DNA of 64,000 bases, taken from Candidatus Nitrospira nitrificans. Its GTDB lineage: Bacteria; Nitrospirota; Nitrospiria; Nitrospirales; Nitrospiraceae. Below the pieces are notes generated by a model. It was given only the letters and a program-made list of their open reading frames with translations, had not been told where the DNA came from and ran no database searches. Below, piece by piece: positions 25,895 to 35,628 of the stretch. The translations under genes were made by a program, and so were the position numbers. The stretch lies in NCBI RefSeq assembly GCF_001458775.1, contig NZ_CZPZ01000010.1, positions 1 through 64,000 of the forward strand, given 5' to 3'. Numbering within the stretch: position 1 is the first letter of the stretch; every line of letters starts with the position of its first letter.

Positions 25895-27103
25895 TTACGG
25901 CGGGATACAACCTGATGCGCCGGAGTCCACGCAGGCTTTGTACTCGCGACTCTTTGACTCCAACCGGAGCAAGGTTTCTTCGGCGTCGGCTTGCTTTCCG
26001 GCCTGTCGCAGATAGGCTAAGCGCTCGGTGGAATTGCGAAACGTTCGGCCGACCGGCTCGATGTTCAGCGTGACCCCGCGCAATTTCAGCCCCACCACCG
26101 CGGCGTGTTCTTCGTCGTTCCGAAACCCCACGTAACTGTTTCTCGCCTTCAGATGGTTGGCAAAATAATTGGCTTGATCGTGTCCTTGATCGCCGGCCTT
26201 GTCGAACCAGCGGATCGCTTCCTGCCGGTTCTGCGGTACGGCCATGCCGAATTGGTACATCCGGCCGAGACGAAATTGGCCTTGCACGTGCCCCTGCTCG
26301 GCGCTTTTCCGATACCACTGCACCGCCTCGCTCCAGTTTTCTCCGACTCCCTTCCCATCCTCGTACATCATGCCCAAATTGCTCTGCGCAACGGCATTTC
26401 CTTGCTCCGCCGCTTTGCGATACCATCGCGCTGCCTCGTCATCGTTCTTGCGGACACCCTCGCCGTGTTCGTATTGATATCCCATCTGCAACTGCGCTTT
26501 GGCATCGCCTCTATCCGCCAGCTTCTGAAAAACCTTAACGGCTCCGGCAAAGTCACTCGCCTTGTACAGACGCACGCCCTCATCGAACTGTGACTGCGCT
26601 GCCGTCATCGGCTCAGGTCCTTTTCCGAGCGCGGCGAGCGCTTGCCGCGCATCGCGTGAACCGGCCACCATGGCTTTCTGATAGTAGGTCCTCGCCTGTC
26701 CGATGTCTTTTGACAGACCGATCCCATGCTCATAGGCCCGGCCAAGGTTGAATAGGCCATCGCTATTATTCTGATCCGCTGATTTGCAGTACCACTTGGC
26801 TGCTTCAGCAGGATCGGCTTTCACGCCGTCGCCTCGCTCGTACAAATAACCTAGGATCGCCGCAGCCGCGCCATGGTTCTGTTCCGCCGCCTTGCGGAAC
26901 CATTTCGCCGCCTCGGTCCGATTCTTCTTGTGGTTCAGTGCAAATGCATGCGACAGGCCGAGGCAATATTGCTCGGCTGGCGGTTTCGGATCCGAACCGA
27001 TCTGGAAAATGATCCTACGACAGACCGCGAAGTCCTCGTTGAGGTCAGCGTGCACCGAAACGGGAAACACGGTAAGCGCAATGAGCAACACGATCAGTGG
27101 CAT
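25895..27103 (-). CDS. secreted Sel1-repeat protein
   Basis: The start at 27103 follows CGGAGG and gives 402 aa with a signal peptide ending at VSVHADL. The mature chain has six or seven Sel1-type TPR repeats, such as AAKWFRKAAEQNHGAAAAIL and AARWYRKAAEQGNAVAQSNL with GYLYERGDGVKADPAE links. Sel1 repeats form solenoids that bind protein partners. It lies 87 bp after the next upstream gene, another Sel1 protein, probably in one operon. Partners and role are unknown; an envelope scaffold is the simplest reading. Confidence 0.85.
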   Translation of the reverse strand: MPLIVLLIALTVFPVSVHADLNEDFAVCRRIIFQIGSDPKPPAEQYCLGLSHAFALNHKKNRTEAAKWFRKAAEQNHGAAAAILGYLYERGDGVKADPAEAAKWYCKSADQNNSDGLFNLGRAYEHGIGLSKDIGQARTYYQKAMVAGSRDARQALAALGKGPEPMTAAQSQFDEGVRLYKASDFAGAVKVFQKLADRGDAKAQLQMGYQYEHGEGVRKNDDEAARWYRKAAEQGNAVAQSNLGMMYEDGKGVGENWSEAVQWYRKSAEQGHVQGQFRLGRMYQFGMAVPQNRQEAIRWFDKAGDQGHDQANYFANHLKARNSYVGFRNDEEHAAVVGLKLRGVTLNIEPVGRTFRNSTERLAYLRQAGKQADAEETLLRLESKSREYKACVDSGASGCIPP

Positions 27104-27190
27104 TCGGACCTCCGATCGAAGTCTATTCTCGTGCCGGACCCTACTTGGTGGACTCTCAAACTCGAGCGTACAGAGGCGCGGAGGAGCCAA

Positions 27191-28456
27191 TCACTGGACA
27201 CCATACTTCCGCTTATCCTCCTGGGTTTCCTGATGGTTCTGGTAACGGTCCATTGCTCCTTTATCCCCCTGATTGCAGGCCCCCGCCACAGGACCCGAAT
27301 AGCTGCTACAGGGGTTTCCGCCGTCGCCACCGCCGCCACCCTCGAACGCCGCTGATGCACGTCGCTCGATGATGCCGCCGATATATTTTCCCAATTGATC
27401 AACGTCCTTGAAATGCGGCGTCTTAGGATCTTCTAGCCAACCCACGATCCAGCCGGCTTGCCCATGCTTGTGGCGGCTCGCTCGATCCAACCACTTGATC
27501 GCCGTCCTCCGGTCTCGGGGGAGTCCGCCCCATCCGAATTCGTACGCCAGCCCAATATGGAACTCCGCATCGGGAAAGCCTTGGTCGGCGCTTTGACGAT
27601 ACAACTGGACGGCCTTCACTTGATCTTTCGGCACGCCGTCGCCTTCGAGATACAAATTTCCAAGTGAAAACTGAGCGGCGCGATGGCCCTGTGCCGCCGC
27701 CTTGCCGTACCACTCTGCGGCCTGCTTGTTATCCACCGCTTGACCACGACCATTACTATAGATCAGTCCCAAGAGCGCTTGGGCACGGGGGTGTCCCGCT
27801 TGCGCCGTCTCCAGCAGGATTGGGAAGGCCGCCGCATAGCTTTTTTTCATGTACAAATGGTAGCCCTGTTTGAAGCGCGCTTCGACCTTCGGATCGGAAC
27901 TGACAAACCCTTGGGGAGAGTCATATGAAGCGGGGCCTTTTTTTTGTGTACCGGCAAGGGGTATGGAAGGTTTAATGGGCACCGTCCCGCCGGGCGGTCC
28001 AGTGGGCCGGCGAGACGACGATGGTGAATCGATATTCGTCGCCTGACGAGGCGCCAGCAAGTCGGTGAGTCCAGTTTCCGGATTGATCCTGGTCGCTTTG
28101 ACGAAGGACTGCGAGGGATCCGTGCTGGACAGATTGGCGCCGTCCGCCGACAGCGCCATTTTGTTTACGAAACCGCCCTTGCTCCATTTCAAGGTCACGG
28201 CGTTCTTGGAGGCATCGGTGCACTCCCAGGTTCCAGAGTTTCCGGACTGTTGTGTGAAGGTCCCATCTGACTTGATCGTGACCTGCCCGCCGGCGAACCA
28301 AGCCCATTGTCCGACGATGGCGTCGCAGGAGGCGGCTTCGGCAAACGAGGGAAGGCACAGGGCTGTCGTTCCAACAAGAATTGTAACGGTGACTCTTTCA
28401 GCGACAGCCAGCGCCGTTCGGAAAAGAGGCTGTGGCGTTTCTTGGGATTTGATCAT
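27191..28456 (-). CDS. secreted protein with N-terminal beta domain and Sel1 repeats
   Basis: This 421-aa protein starts after GGAGGA and has a signal peptide ending near SFAEAASC. Residues about 45-115 (QWAWFAGGQVTIKSDGTFTQ and GTWECTDASKNAVTLKWSKG) form a small lipocalin-like beta unit, similar in style to the C-terminus of the protein at 30450. After a proline-rich linker come Sel1 repeats (AAEWYGKAAAQGHRAAQFSL and so on). The C-terminus is Gly-rich with two cysteines. The protein is probably periplasmic. It is divergent from the HAF-repeat gene. Confidence 0.82.
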   Translation of the reverse strand: MIKSQETPQPLFRTALAVAERVTVTILVGTTALCLPSFAEAASCDAIVGQWAWFAGGQVTIKSDGTFTQQSGNSGTWECTDASKNAVTLKWSKGGFVNKMALSADGANLSSTDPSQSFVKATRINPETGLTDLLAPRQATNIDSPSSSRRPTGPPGGTVPIKPSIPLAGTQKKGPASYDSPQGFVSSDPKVEARFKQGYHLYMKKSYAAAFPILLETAQAGHPRAQALLGLIYSNGRGQAVDNKQAAEWYGKAAAQGHRAAQFSLGNLYLEGDGVPKDQVKAVQLYRQSADQGFPDAEFHIGLAYEFGWGGLPRDRRTAIKWLDRASRHKHGQAGWIVGWLEDPKTPHFKDVDQLGKYIGGIIERRASAAFEGGGGGDGGNPCSSYSGPVAGACNQGDKGAMDRYQNHQETQEDKRKYGVQ

Positions 28457-28635
28457 GCAATCCTCCCCGAGGCAGGAAGGGGGCTTAGGCTACTGCTGAT
28501 CATGTTCCCTGTCAATTCAGCACCTACCCCCTCTTTGGAAGGGGTTCAGATACCAAGCCTATTATTTCTTGCATCTATATCTAATCAGAAAGTATATTTT
28601 TGCCCCCCGACCTCCCAAAAACCGAGAGGTGATCC

Positions 28636-30444
28636 ATGGCCCACGTGAATCTTTCTCGCATTAATTTCATGATTAAGGCAGCTGAATTTAGGCGAAGTCA
28701 AAATACACCCCTGACTTCGTTGTTTTTTGCTGGGGTGTGGCTGCTCTCACTTGGAACCGCGCTCGGACAAACAACCAGGACTGAGTATCTTGATGCAAAT
28801 CTGGGAGATAAGATCGAAGCATTGGGCGATCTCCATGAAAGAGCCACACAAGGATTCACGACACCCGCCAGACAGGTGGTGGGTGACGAGAGCGGTAAAC
28901 CTGTTCCTGTGCTGGTGGAAATCGACAGGATCACTCATATGTTTTCCACTCAATCACTTCAACCGACCGGTAATTCGAATACGAGCGGCGGTGGCCTCAA
29001 TATCAATAACGATGGGTCTTGTATCGTCGGCTACCAGGACAACGGGGACTTCACGCCGTTCCATGCGTTTCGATGGACGCAGACGACCGGCCCAGTTGAT
29101 TTAGGTACGCTCGATCCTCCGAACAACGCCAGCCGTAGTTCCTTCGCGACCGATACCAATCAAAACTGCTCAGTCGTAGTTGGTTTCTCGGACCTCACGG
29201 CGGGGGGCGCCACCCAGCATGCCTTTCGCTGGACACAGGACGGCGGCATGGCGGATCTCGGTGTGCCGACCAATGGCGGGCCTCACTCCCGCGCCCTTGG
29301 CGTCAGCGGCGCGGGCACGGTCATCGTGGGCGATGCGGATTTTCCCGCCGGTGGCTTCACTCGCAAAGGTGCGTTTCGCTGGACCAGCGGTTTTTTTACG
29401 GATCTCATTCCAGGCAACACCAACTCACTGGCCACGGCGGTTTCGACTGATGGAACAGTTGTCGTCGGACAGGTAGGCACATCTACGGCGTCCAGTGCCT
29501 TTCGATGGGTGGTTCCGACTCCACCAGTTCAGCCGGTCATGCAGCCGATCGGCCCCCTTCCAGGACATACGACGGCAGCGGCAACAGGCGTCAGTGACAA
29601 CGGCAAGATCGTCGTCGGCATTTCGAATCCAAACTTCCTGCAATATCAGGGGACAGTGCTCGGCTGGAATCAGGGCATTGCCTTCCGCTGGACGCAAGCC
29701 AAGGGGATCCAGGACCTGCGCCAGATTCTCATCAATGGCGGCGTGGATATGACCGGTATCACCTTGGTGTCCGTCACGGGCATGTCAAGGGACGGCCAAT
29801 GGATTCAGGGAGCAGCCACGACATCACAGACCGGTCAGGGTGAGACCGTGGCCTATATCGCGCACGTGTGCGACGCCGATATCGGCGGACCTTGCTCGAC
29901 AACCGGCGCTGCGCCGTTCACTCTCGGGGCATCGCCGAATCAATTGACCGTGGCTGCCGGGAATAACGGGACGAGCACGATCACGGTGACGCCGAACTCA
30001 GGCTTTACGCAGCCGGTTACATTCAGTTGTTCAGGCTTGCCGCAAGGCGCGGCTTGTAGCTTCAATCCAGCCACCGTGACGCCGGCTGGTGCGCCGATCA
30101 CGACGACGTTGACGATCACTACCAACGGCGGGCCGGTGGCGCTCCTTTCGCCCGGCAGTTCACCGACCATGTTCGCCTATGTGCTGACGCCTGTTGGGCT
30201 GATGCTGATCGGTGGGTTGTGGTACAGACGGCGGGCCGATTCCCATACTCTCTGGATGGCGGCGCTGCTGACTTCAGTCATCGCGATGGCGAGCTGTGGC
30301 AGTGATGATGCGCCACCACCGGTACCTAATTCTGGAAGCCCACCAGCGAATGGAACTCCGGCCGGAGCATCCCATGTTACGGTGACGGCATCCTCCGGAT
30401 CCGGCAACGCCACCGTGCCAATCACGTTGACCGTTACGAGGTGA
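28636..30444 (+). CDS. exported HAF-repeat and Ig-like domain protein with membrane hairpin
   Basis: This 602-aa protein starts after AGAGGTGA. Residues 25-45 are a signal sequence. Residues 143-360 hold about five HAF repeats (HAFRWTQTTGPVDLGTL type). Residues 430-500 form an Ig-like unit with a Cys pair (FSCSGLPQGAACSFNPATVT). Residues 513-530 are a transmembrane segment, followed by Arg531-533, and residues 540-553 form a second hydrophobic stretch that ends in ASCG at Cys554. The chain ends with a Pro/Gly linker and a short beta segment. The same tail layout is known to me from acidobacterial surface proteins. The role, perhaps surface adhesion, is inference. Confidence 0.75.
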   Translation: MAHVNLSRINFMIKAAEFRRSQNTPLTSLFFAGVWLLSLGTALGQTTRTEYLDANLGDKIEALGDLHERATQGFTTPARQVVGDESGKPVPVLVEIDRITHMFSTQSLQPTGNSNTSGGGLNINNDGSCIVGYQDNGDFTPFHAFRWTQTTGPVDLGTLDPPNNASRSSFATDTNQNCSVVVGFSDLTAGGATQHAFRWTQDGGMADLGVPTNGGPHSRALGVSGAGTVIVGDADFPAGGFTRKGAFRWTSGFFTDLIPGNTNSLATAVSTDGTVVVGQVGTSTASSAFRWVVPTPPVQPVMQPIGPLPGHTTAAATGVSDNGKIVVGISNPNFLQYQGTVLGWNQGIAFRWTQAKGIQDLRQILINGGVDMTGITLVSVTGMSRDGQWIQGAATTSQTGQGETVAYIAHVCDADIGGPCSTTGAAPFTLGASPNQLTVAAGNNGTSTITVTPNSGFTQPVTFSCSGLPQGAACSFNPATVTPAGAPITTTLTITTNGGPVALLSPGSSPTMFAYVLTPVGLMLIGGLWYRRRADSHTLWMAALLTSVIAMASCGSDDAPPPVPNSGSPPANGTPAGASHVTVTASSGSGNATVPITLTVTR

Positions 30445-30449
30445 GTACC

Positions 30450-31283
30450 ATGCGACCTGCTATGGGATCAAAACCGGCTATTCTCGCAGCCGTTCTCAGC
30501 GCGATCGGCGTGTTTCTTACCTGCAGTCACGATGCGCCGGCAGCCACGGACTCGCTTGAGCCTTGCTCGGTGTTGACGGAGGAGGAAGCCGAGACAGTGC
30601 TCAGATCGTCGGTCAAACGCGACATCCCGAGCCCCATTAGGCACAAAGGTATCTCGACCGGCGGGACGTGCCTGTATCGTTCTCAGAAAGACTCAAACAA
30701 GACGATCACCGTTCGGACGGATGCCACGCCGACCGGCGCGCAAAAGCAGCGATTCGAGGCAGGTCTTCGGAAGGCCAAGGGCGGCGAGTTGTCCGACATC
30801 GGGGGTCGCGCCTATTTCGCGAGCCAAGTCCAGAAAGGTTCGGAAGCGCTGACGTTTCTACGCGGCGATACGCTGACCACCATTACTACCGTGGGACTCG
30901 AAATGGAAGAAACCAAACAGGTCGCCGCGTTGGTTGCCCCACGACTTCCAACGACCGTCATTGAACCGCCTCCACCGCCGCCCGCGGAGAAAGGCAGCGG
31001 CAAACTGGACCCGGCTCTGATTGGTTCCTGGCTTCTCAGGCAACCGAGCGGACGATCCATCGCGAGCCTCGACATTCATCGCAACGGCAGGTTTTCCATG
31101 ACGGTATCTCGCGGCGCAAAAATGATACACGGCAATGTCGATGGAGAGAGCGGGGTCCTGCATCTCTATCCGGAGGGCGGAGGCCGGCCCCAGGCAATCA
31201 CATACAAGGTCGTGGACAAAAATCAAATGGAATGGACCGACCAGAAAGGCAATGTCACGATCGCCCGCCGCCAATTCCGCTGA
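30450..31283 (+). CDS. secreted protein with PCS-L-T domain and C-terminal beta domain
   Basis: The ATG at 30450 follows GAGGTGA, which also contains the stop of the HAF gene, so the two are coupled; a GTG at 30441 is less likely. The 277-aa protein has a signal peptide ending near DAPAATD. The first domain begins PCSVLTEEEAETVL and resembles the protein at 19552. After a poly-Pro linker (EPPPPPPAEK), the last 80 residues (IGSWLLRQPSGRSIASLDIH, RNGRFSMTVSRG) form a lipocalin-like beta unit. The function is unknown; the context suggests the envelope. Confidence 0.7.
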   Translation: MRPAMGSKPAILAAVLSAIGVFLTCSHDAPAATDSLEPCSVLTEEEAETVLRSSVKRDIPSPIRHKGISTGGTCLYRSQKDSNKTITVRTDATPTGAQKQRFEAGLRKAKGGELSDIGGRAYFASQVQKGSEALTFLRGDTLTTITTVGLEMEETKQVAALVAPRLPTTVIEPPPPPPAEKGSGKLDPALIGSWLLRQPSGRSIASLDIHRNGRFSMTVSRGAKMIHGNVDGESGVLHLYPEGGGRPQAITYKVVDKNQMEWTDQKGNVTIARRQFR

Positions 31284-31330
31284 GACAGCGGAAAAGATCG
31301 ATAGAAAAGAGGTTCCGAAGCATACCCGGA

Positions 31331-32935
31331 CTAGCCCATGTCACGCAACACATGATCGGGATTGCGATCGCGGGCGATGGTCTTCATGAGCTGATCGCCG
31401 AAGAGGACGACGATCCGATCGCGATGATCTTTCACGATCATCGAGGCGGACGGAGATTTGAACGTCGAAGGATCCCCCTCCAGCCACGCGCTGCAGGTAA
31501 AGGGCAGCGCATCCACGATCGTGTCGACACGATATTCGTGGCGCAGTCGATATTGCAGCACATCGAACTGCAGCCGACCGACGGCGGCGATCAGTGTCTC
31601 CTGATCATGGAGACTGCGCATGATCTGCACCGTGCCCTCTTGGGCCATCTGGGACAGGCCCTTGTCGAACGCCTTGCGTTTCCCGACATCCGTGGGTCTG
31701 AGACGCGCAAAGATTTCCGGCTGGAATTGCGGAAGGGGTTTGAAATTGAAGCCCCCTGTCAACGACACCGTATCGCCGATGGCGAAGACCCCTGGATTGA
31801 TGATGCCGATGATATCACCAGGATAGGCTTCTTCGACCGTACTTCGTTCCTGCGCCACCAAACTGTGCGGTCTCGCCAGGCGAATGTCCCGACCCAATCG
31901 GTGATGCTTGACCACCAGATCCCGCTCAAACCGCCCCGAGCAGACCCGAAGAAACGCCGTACTGTCGCGATGCTTGGGGTTCATGTTGGCTTGCAACTTG
32001 AACACATAGGCGCTGAACGGCATCTCGATCGGGTTGACTGAGACCTCGGATCCGTCCTCGCGGTCGGCGAGCCGCGCGCCGGGGCTTGGGGCTAGATTCA
32101 CGAAGGCGTCGAGAAAGCTTTCAATCCCAAAGTTCGTGAGCGCCGAGGCGAAAAAGACCGGAGTGACTTCACCTTGGAGAAACTGCTCGCGTGTGAACGG
32201 GTTCCCGGCGATCTCTAAGAGCTCCAGGTCATGCCGCACGTGCGCCATGGTTTCTTCCGAGACCCTCCCGCTCGCATTGAGCTCGCTCAGCGGCAAGACG
32301 GCTGTTTCCACTTTTGCCGCTCCGCCGTGCATGGTCTTGCTGAAGAGCTGCACCAGGCTGTCGGCACGGGTCACAATGCCCACGAAGTCGCTGCCTGACC
32401 CGATCGGCCAATTGACGGCGCTCGCATGAATGTTCAATGCCTGTTCGACTTCCGTCATCAAATCGAGCGGCGGGCGACCAGGCAGGTCCATCTTGTTGAT
32501 CAAGGTCAGCACGGGAATCCGCCGCATGCGGCAGACGGCGAAAAGCTTGCGGGTTTGCGTTTCAACACCCTTGGCCGCATCGATCACCATGATGGCGCTA
32601 TCGGCTGCCGTCAAGGTGCGATAGGTGTCCTCGGAAAAATCTTGGTGGCCCGGCGTATCCAGCAAGTTGATCACGGCCCCTTTGTAGGGAAACTGCATCG
32701 CGGACGCGGTGATGGAAATGCCGCGTTCCTGTTCCATTCCCATCCAATCCGACGCAGTCGCTTTTCCGCCCTTACGCCCGCGTACCATGCCGGCGGTCCG
32801 AATCAGCCCGGAATAGAGCAGCAGCTTTTCAGTCAGGGTTGTCTTGCCGGCATCAGGATGGCTGATGATGGCAAAGGTTCGCCGTCGCCCCGTGGCGGCG
32901 GCCAGTTCTGTTGAGAGAGTCGTCTCAGTCGTCAT
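31331..32935 (-). CDS. prfC: peptide chain release factor 3
   Basis: RF3 is the GTPase that removes RF1/RF2 from the ribosome after termination. From the ATG at 32935 the protein is 534 aa, the standard length. The G-motifs are ISHPDAGKTTLTEKLLLYSG (G1), DTPGHQDFSEDTYRTL (G3) and INKMDLPGRPP (G4); the RF3-specific region runs through GMVRGRKGGKATASDWMG. Upstream in-frame Met codons would add an unrelated Pro/Trp-rich stretch and are rejected. It ends the long minus-strand gene run and is convergent with the gene at 30450. Confidence 0.97.
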   Translation of the reverse strand: MTTETTLSTELAAATGRRRTFAIISHPDAGKTTLTEKLLLYSGLIRTAGMVRGRKGGKATASDWMGMEQERGISITASAMQFPYKGAVINLLDTPGHQDFSEDTYRTLTAADSAIMVIDAAKGVETQTRKLFAVCRMRRIPVLTLINKMDLPGRPPLDLMTEVEQALNIHASAVNWPIGSGSDFVGIVTRADSLVQLFSKTMHGGAAKVETAVLPLSELNASGRVSEETMAHVRHDLELLEIAGNPFTREQFLQGEVTPVFFASALTNFGIESFLDAFVNLAPSPGARLADREDGSEVSVNPIEMPFSAYVFKLQANMNPKHRDSTAFLRVCSGRFERDLVVKHHRLGRDIRLARPHSLVAQERSTVEEAYPGDIIGIINPGVFAIGDTVSLTGGFNFKPLPQFQPEIFARLRPTDVGKRKAFDKGLSQMAQEGTVQIMRSLHDQETLIAAVGRLQFDVLQYRLRHEYRVDTIVDALPFTCSAWLEGDPSTFKSPSASMIVKDHRDRIVVLFGDQLMKTIARDRNPDHVLRDMG

Positions 32936-32981
32936 GATCGGAGGCGCAGCATACCATATTCCAGGTGGAAGCAGATGATCC

Positions 32982-33539
32982 TCAGGAGTGCCGTGAATCG
33001 GAAGGATAGGCATATCCGGCCCGTTCCAAGGCCCGGCGGACGGCACCGAGCACAGCCGGAGTGTCCGAATGTGGCAGCACAGCCACGGCTGGGGCGGCAC
33101 GGAGTTTGGTCATCAGCTGTTCCGTCTCCGAGCTTACCAATTTATCGCAGGTGGCGTACAAGCCATCGGGCCCCTCCTCGACCTCGTTATGTTTATTCAA
33201 GATCGAACGCAGCATGGCGATGAGTTCGGGCGTGGGAGAGGGCATAAGGAGGGCAGCGATCGCGCCGTGATCGAGTCGAATCGTTGCCGCCATCGACAGC
33301 GCCGTCCCGCCGTTCGATAGCTGAGCCGCGGGCAACAGAATCTTCTCCTCCATCCCAATATGGCGAAGCAGTCCGGCCCGAAACTCATCGTAGCGTTCCT
33401 GCTCGATCCGGTCTCTGGAAACCATGGCTGAGCCGAGGAGTTCCTCCAGCCGTCGATGGTCGTCTTCGAGAAACCGCGTCACAGGTCCCGACGGTGGATG
33501 TGTATCTGATTGCATTGACCGCTGCCCGTCAGCCGACAT
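32982..33539 (-). CDS. hemerythrin HHE domain protein
   Basis: This 185-aa protein has the hemerythrin metal-ligand pattern: FLEDDHRRLEELL, then LLRHIGMEEKILLPAAQ, LDHGAIAALL and LNKHNEVEEGPDGLY. Five to seven of these His and Glu residues would hold a di-iron centre that binds oxygen, NO or peroxide. No signal peptide is seen. A role in oxygen or NO sensing or iron-sulfur repair is possible. AAGGTGA lies ahead of the ATG. It precedes prfC by 46 bp on the same strand. Confidence 0.85.
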   Translation of the reverse strand: MSADGQRSMQSDTHPPSGPVTRFLEDDHRRLEELLGSAMVSRDRIEQERYDEFRAGLLRHIGMEEKILLPAAQLSNGGTALSMAATIRLDHGAIAALLMPSPTPELIAMLRSILNKHNEVEEGPDGLYATCDKLVSSETEQLMTKLRAAPAVAVLPHSDTPAVLGAVRRALERAGYAYPSDSRHS

Positions 33540-33682
33540 ATTTCACGAATCACCTTATCCGTCGCCGTTCCGGAAGTGATGGAGAGAGCCACCTTCCGAA
33601 TACGGAGTCTCAAAGAATACAGCCGAACGAGGTGCACATTCCAGATGTCTTCATTCGGTTTGAGGACCCACACGGTCCGCAT
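33479..33682 (-). CDS. possible DUF2188-like small protein
   Basis: The 67-codon frame starting MRTVWVLKPNEDIWNVHLVR ends ...CNQIHIHRRDL. Its spacing of a WVL...WxV start and a final IHxRD resembles the DUF2188 pattern. It overlaps the first 60 bp of the hemerythrin gene in another frame and has no clear ribosome binding site. It may be a decayed gene or chance. Confidence 0.3.
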   Translation of the reverse strand: MRTVWVLKPNEDIWNVHLVRLYSLRLRIRKVALSITSGTATDKVIREICRLTGSGQCNQIHIHRRDL

Positions 33683-33752
33683 TCGGACGAGACGGTTGCA
33701 ACTCTGCCTCGAAGGGTTAGGCGAATAAGGTCCGGAAAGCGAGAAGAGCGTC

Positions 33753-33956
33753 TCAGTACCACAGGCCTGGTGCGCAGGCCATGAAGACGGAGACCACAAG
33801 AATCAGGAAGGCCCCGAGGAAGGACGCAGTGAGCGAGAAGGGCCCATACGATTGGAACGGCGGTCGCCGCATGTGGGGAAACCGCATGAGACAAAAGGTC
33901 ATGAAAGACGATCCTGCTCCGAGGAGTATCAGCAGAATGTGTTCGGAGTCCATCAT
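33753..33956 (-). CDS. small two-TM membrane protein
   Basis: This 67-aa protein starts MMDSEHILLILLGAGSSFMT and has two hydrophobic segments separated by FPHMRRPPFQSYGPFS, with positive charges in the loop. It follows the L12-CTD-like protein by 17 bp. The ribosome binding site is weak. No family is recognised. The pairing of two small membrane proteins suggests a small complex. Confidence 0.5.
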   Translation of the reverse strand: MMDSEHILLILLGAGSSFMTFCLMRFPHMRRPPFQSYGPFSLTASFLGAFLILVVSVFMACAPGLWY

Positions 33957-33973
33957 GTCAGCCACTTTCTGGT

Positions 33974-34282
33974 TCACATCAGGAGATAGGCAAGCCCTGC
34001 TCCACCGATGAGAAGGAACAGTAGCCAACGAAGCAATCCCTCTCGCGCATCAGCTTGAGCGACGTCGATTCGATTCTTGAGGGCTGGCTGTGACTGGAGG
34101 TAAGTATCGATGACATCCGTGGCCTCATGTAATCCCATCTTCCGTTCCAGACGAACCAGTTTGATGGCTTCCATCCTGTGGCCTTGCCACAGCGCGGCCG
34201 TCGCTGTCGGCGGAAGCGTGAGGTCCCGTGGAAGAGCGGTCTGGACTTCGGAGATGGAAGGCTGAAGCGATGACAGAGACAT
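33974..34282 (-). CDS. small protein with bL12-C-terminal-like segment and a TM tail
   Basis: This 102-aa protein contains ALWQGHRMEAIKLVRLERKM followed by GLHEATDVIDTYL, which resembles the helix-helix core of the ribosomal L7/L12 C-terminal domain. The C-terminus is one transmembrane helix (LLRWLLFLLIGGAGLAYLLM), a tail-anchor layout. A GTG at 34294 would add four residues. The function is unknown; it could bring a partner to the membrane. Confidence 0.55.
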   Translation of the reverse strand: MSLSSLQPSISEVQTALPRDLTLPPTATAALWQGHRMEAIKLVRLERKMGLHEATDVIDTYLQSQPALKNRIDVAQADAREGLLRWLLFLLIGGAGLAYLLM

Positions 34283-34416
34283 AGGCTGCAACACAGCCTA
34301 GCACCATCGCGTGAGCGGCCGAAGAAAATCCGAAGAATTGACGATCAGAAATACAACGATCGCTCAACAGAGATTCAAAGACAGGATCGGCAAGAACTAT
34401 GGACGAGGGGTACCCA

Positions 34417-35451
<1,035 letters not shown>

Positions 35452-35628
35452 GGACGAATCTTCTAACGGGAATGGGACAGAAGTGCAAGTCCCTCTCGAC
35501 GCTGACCGCTGATTTCCAACCAGTGACCATCGCGGCTATCAAGCCGGCCTGAAAAGAACCACCCATCCGCATAGGGCGATGATGGCAATGCTCCTGTCCC
35601 ACGCAGTCGACAAGGGAACGGTATGTCG

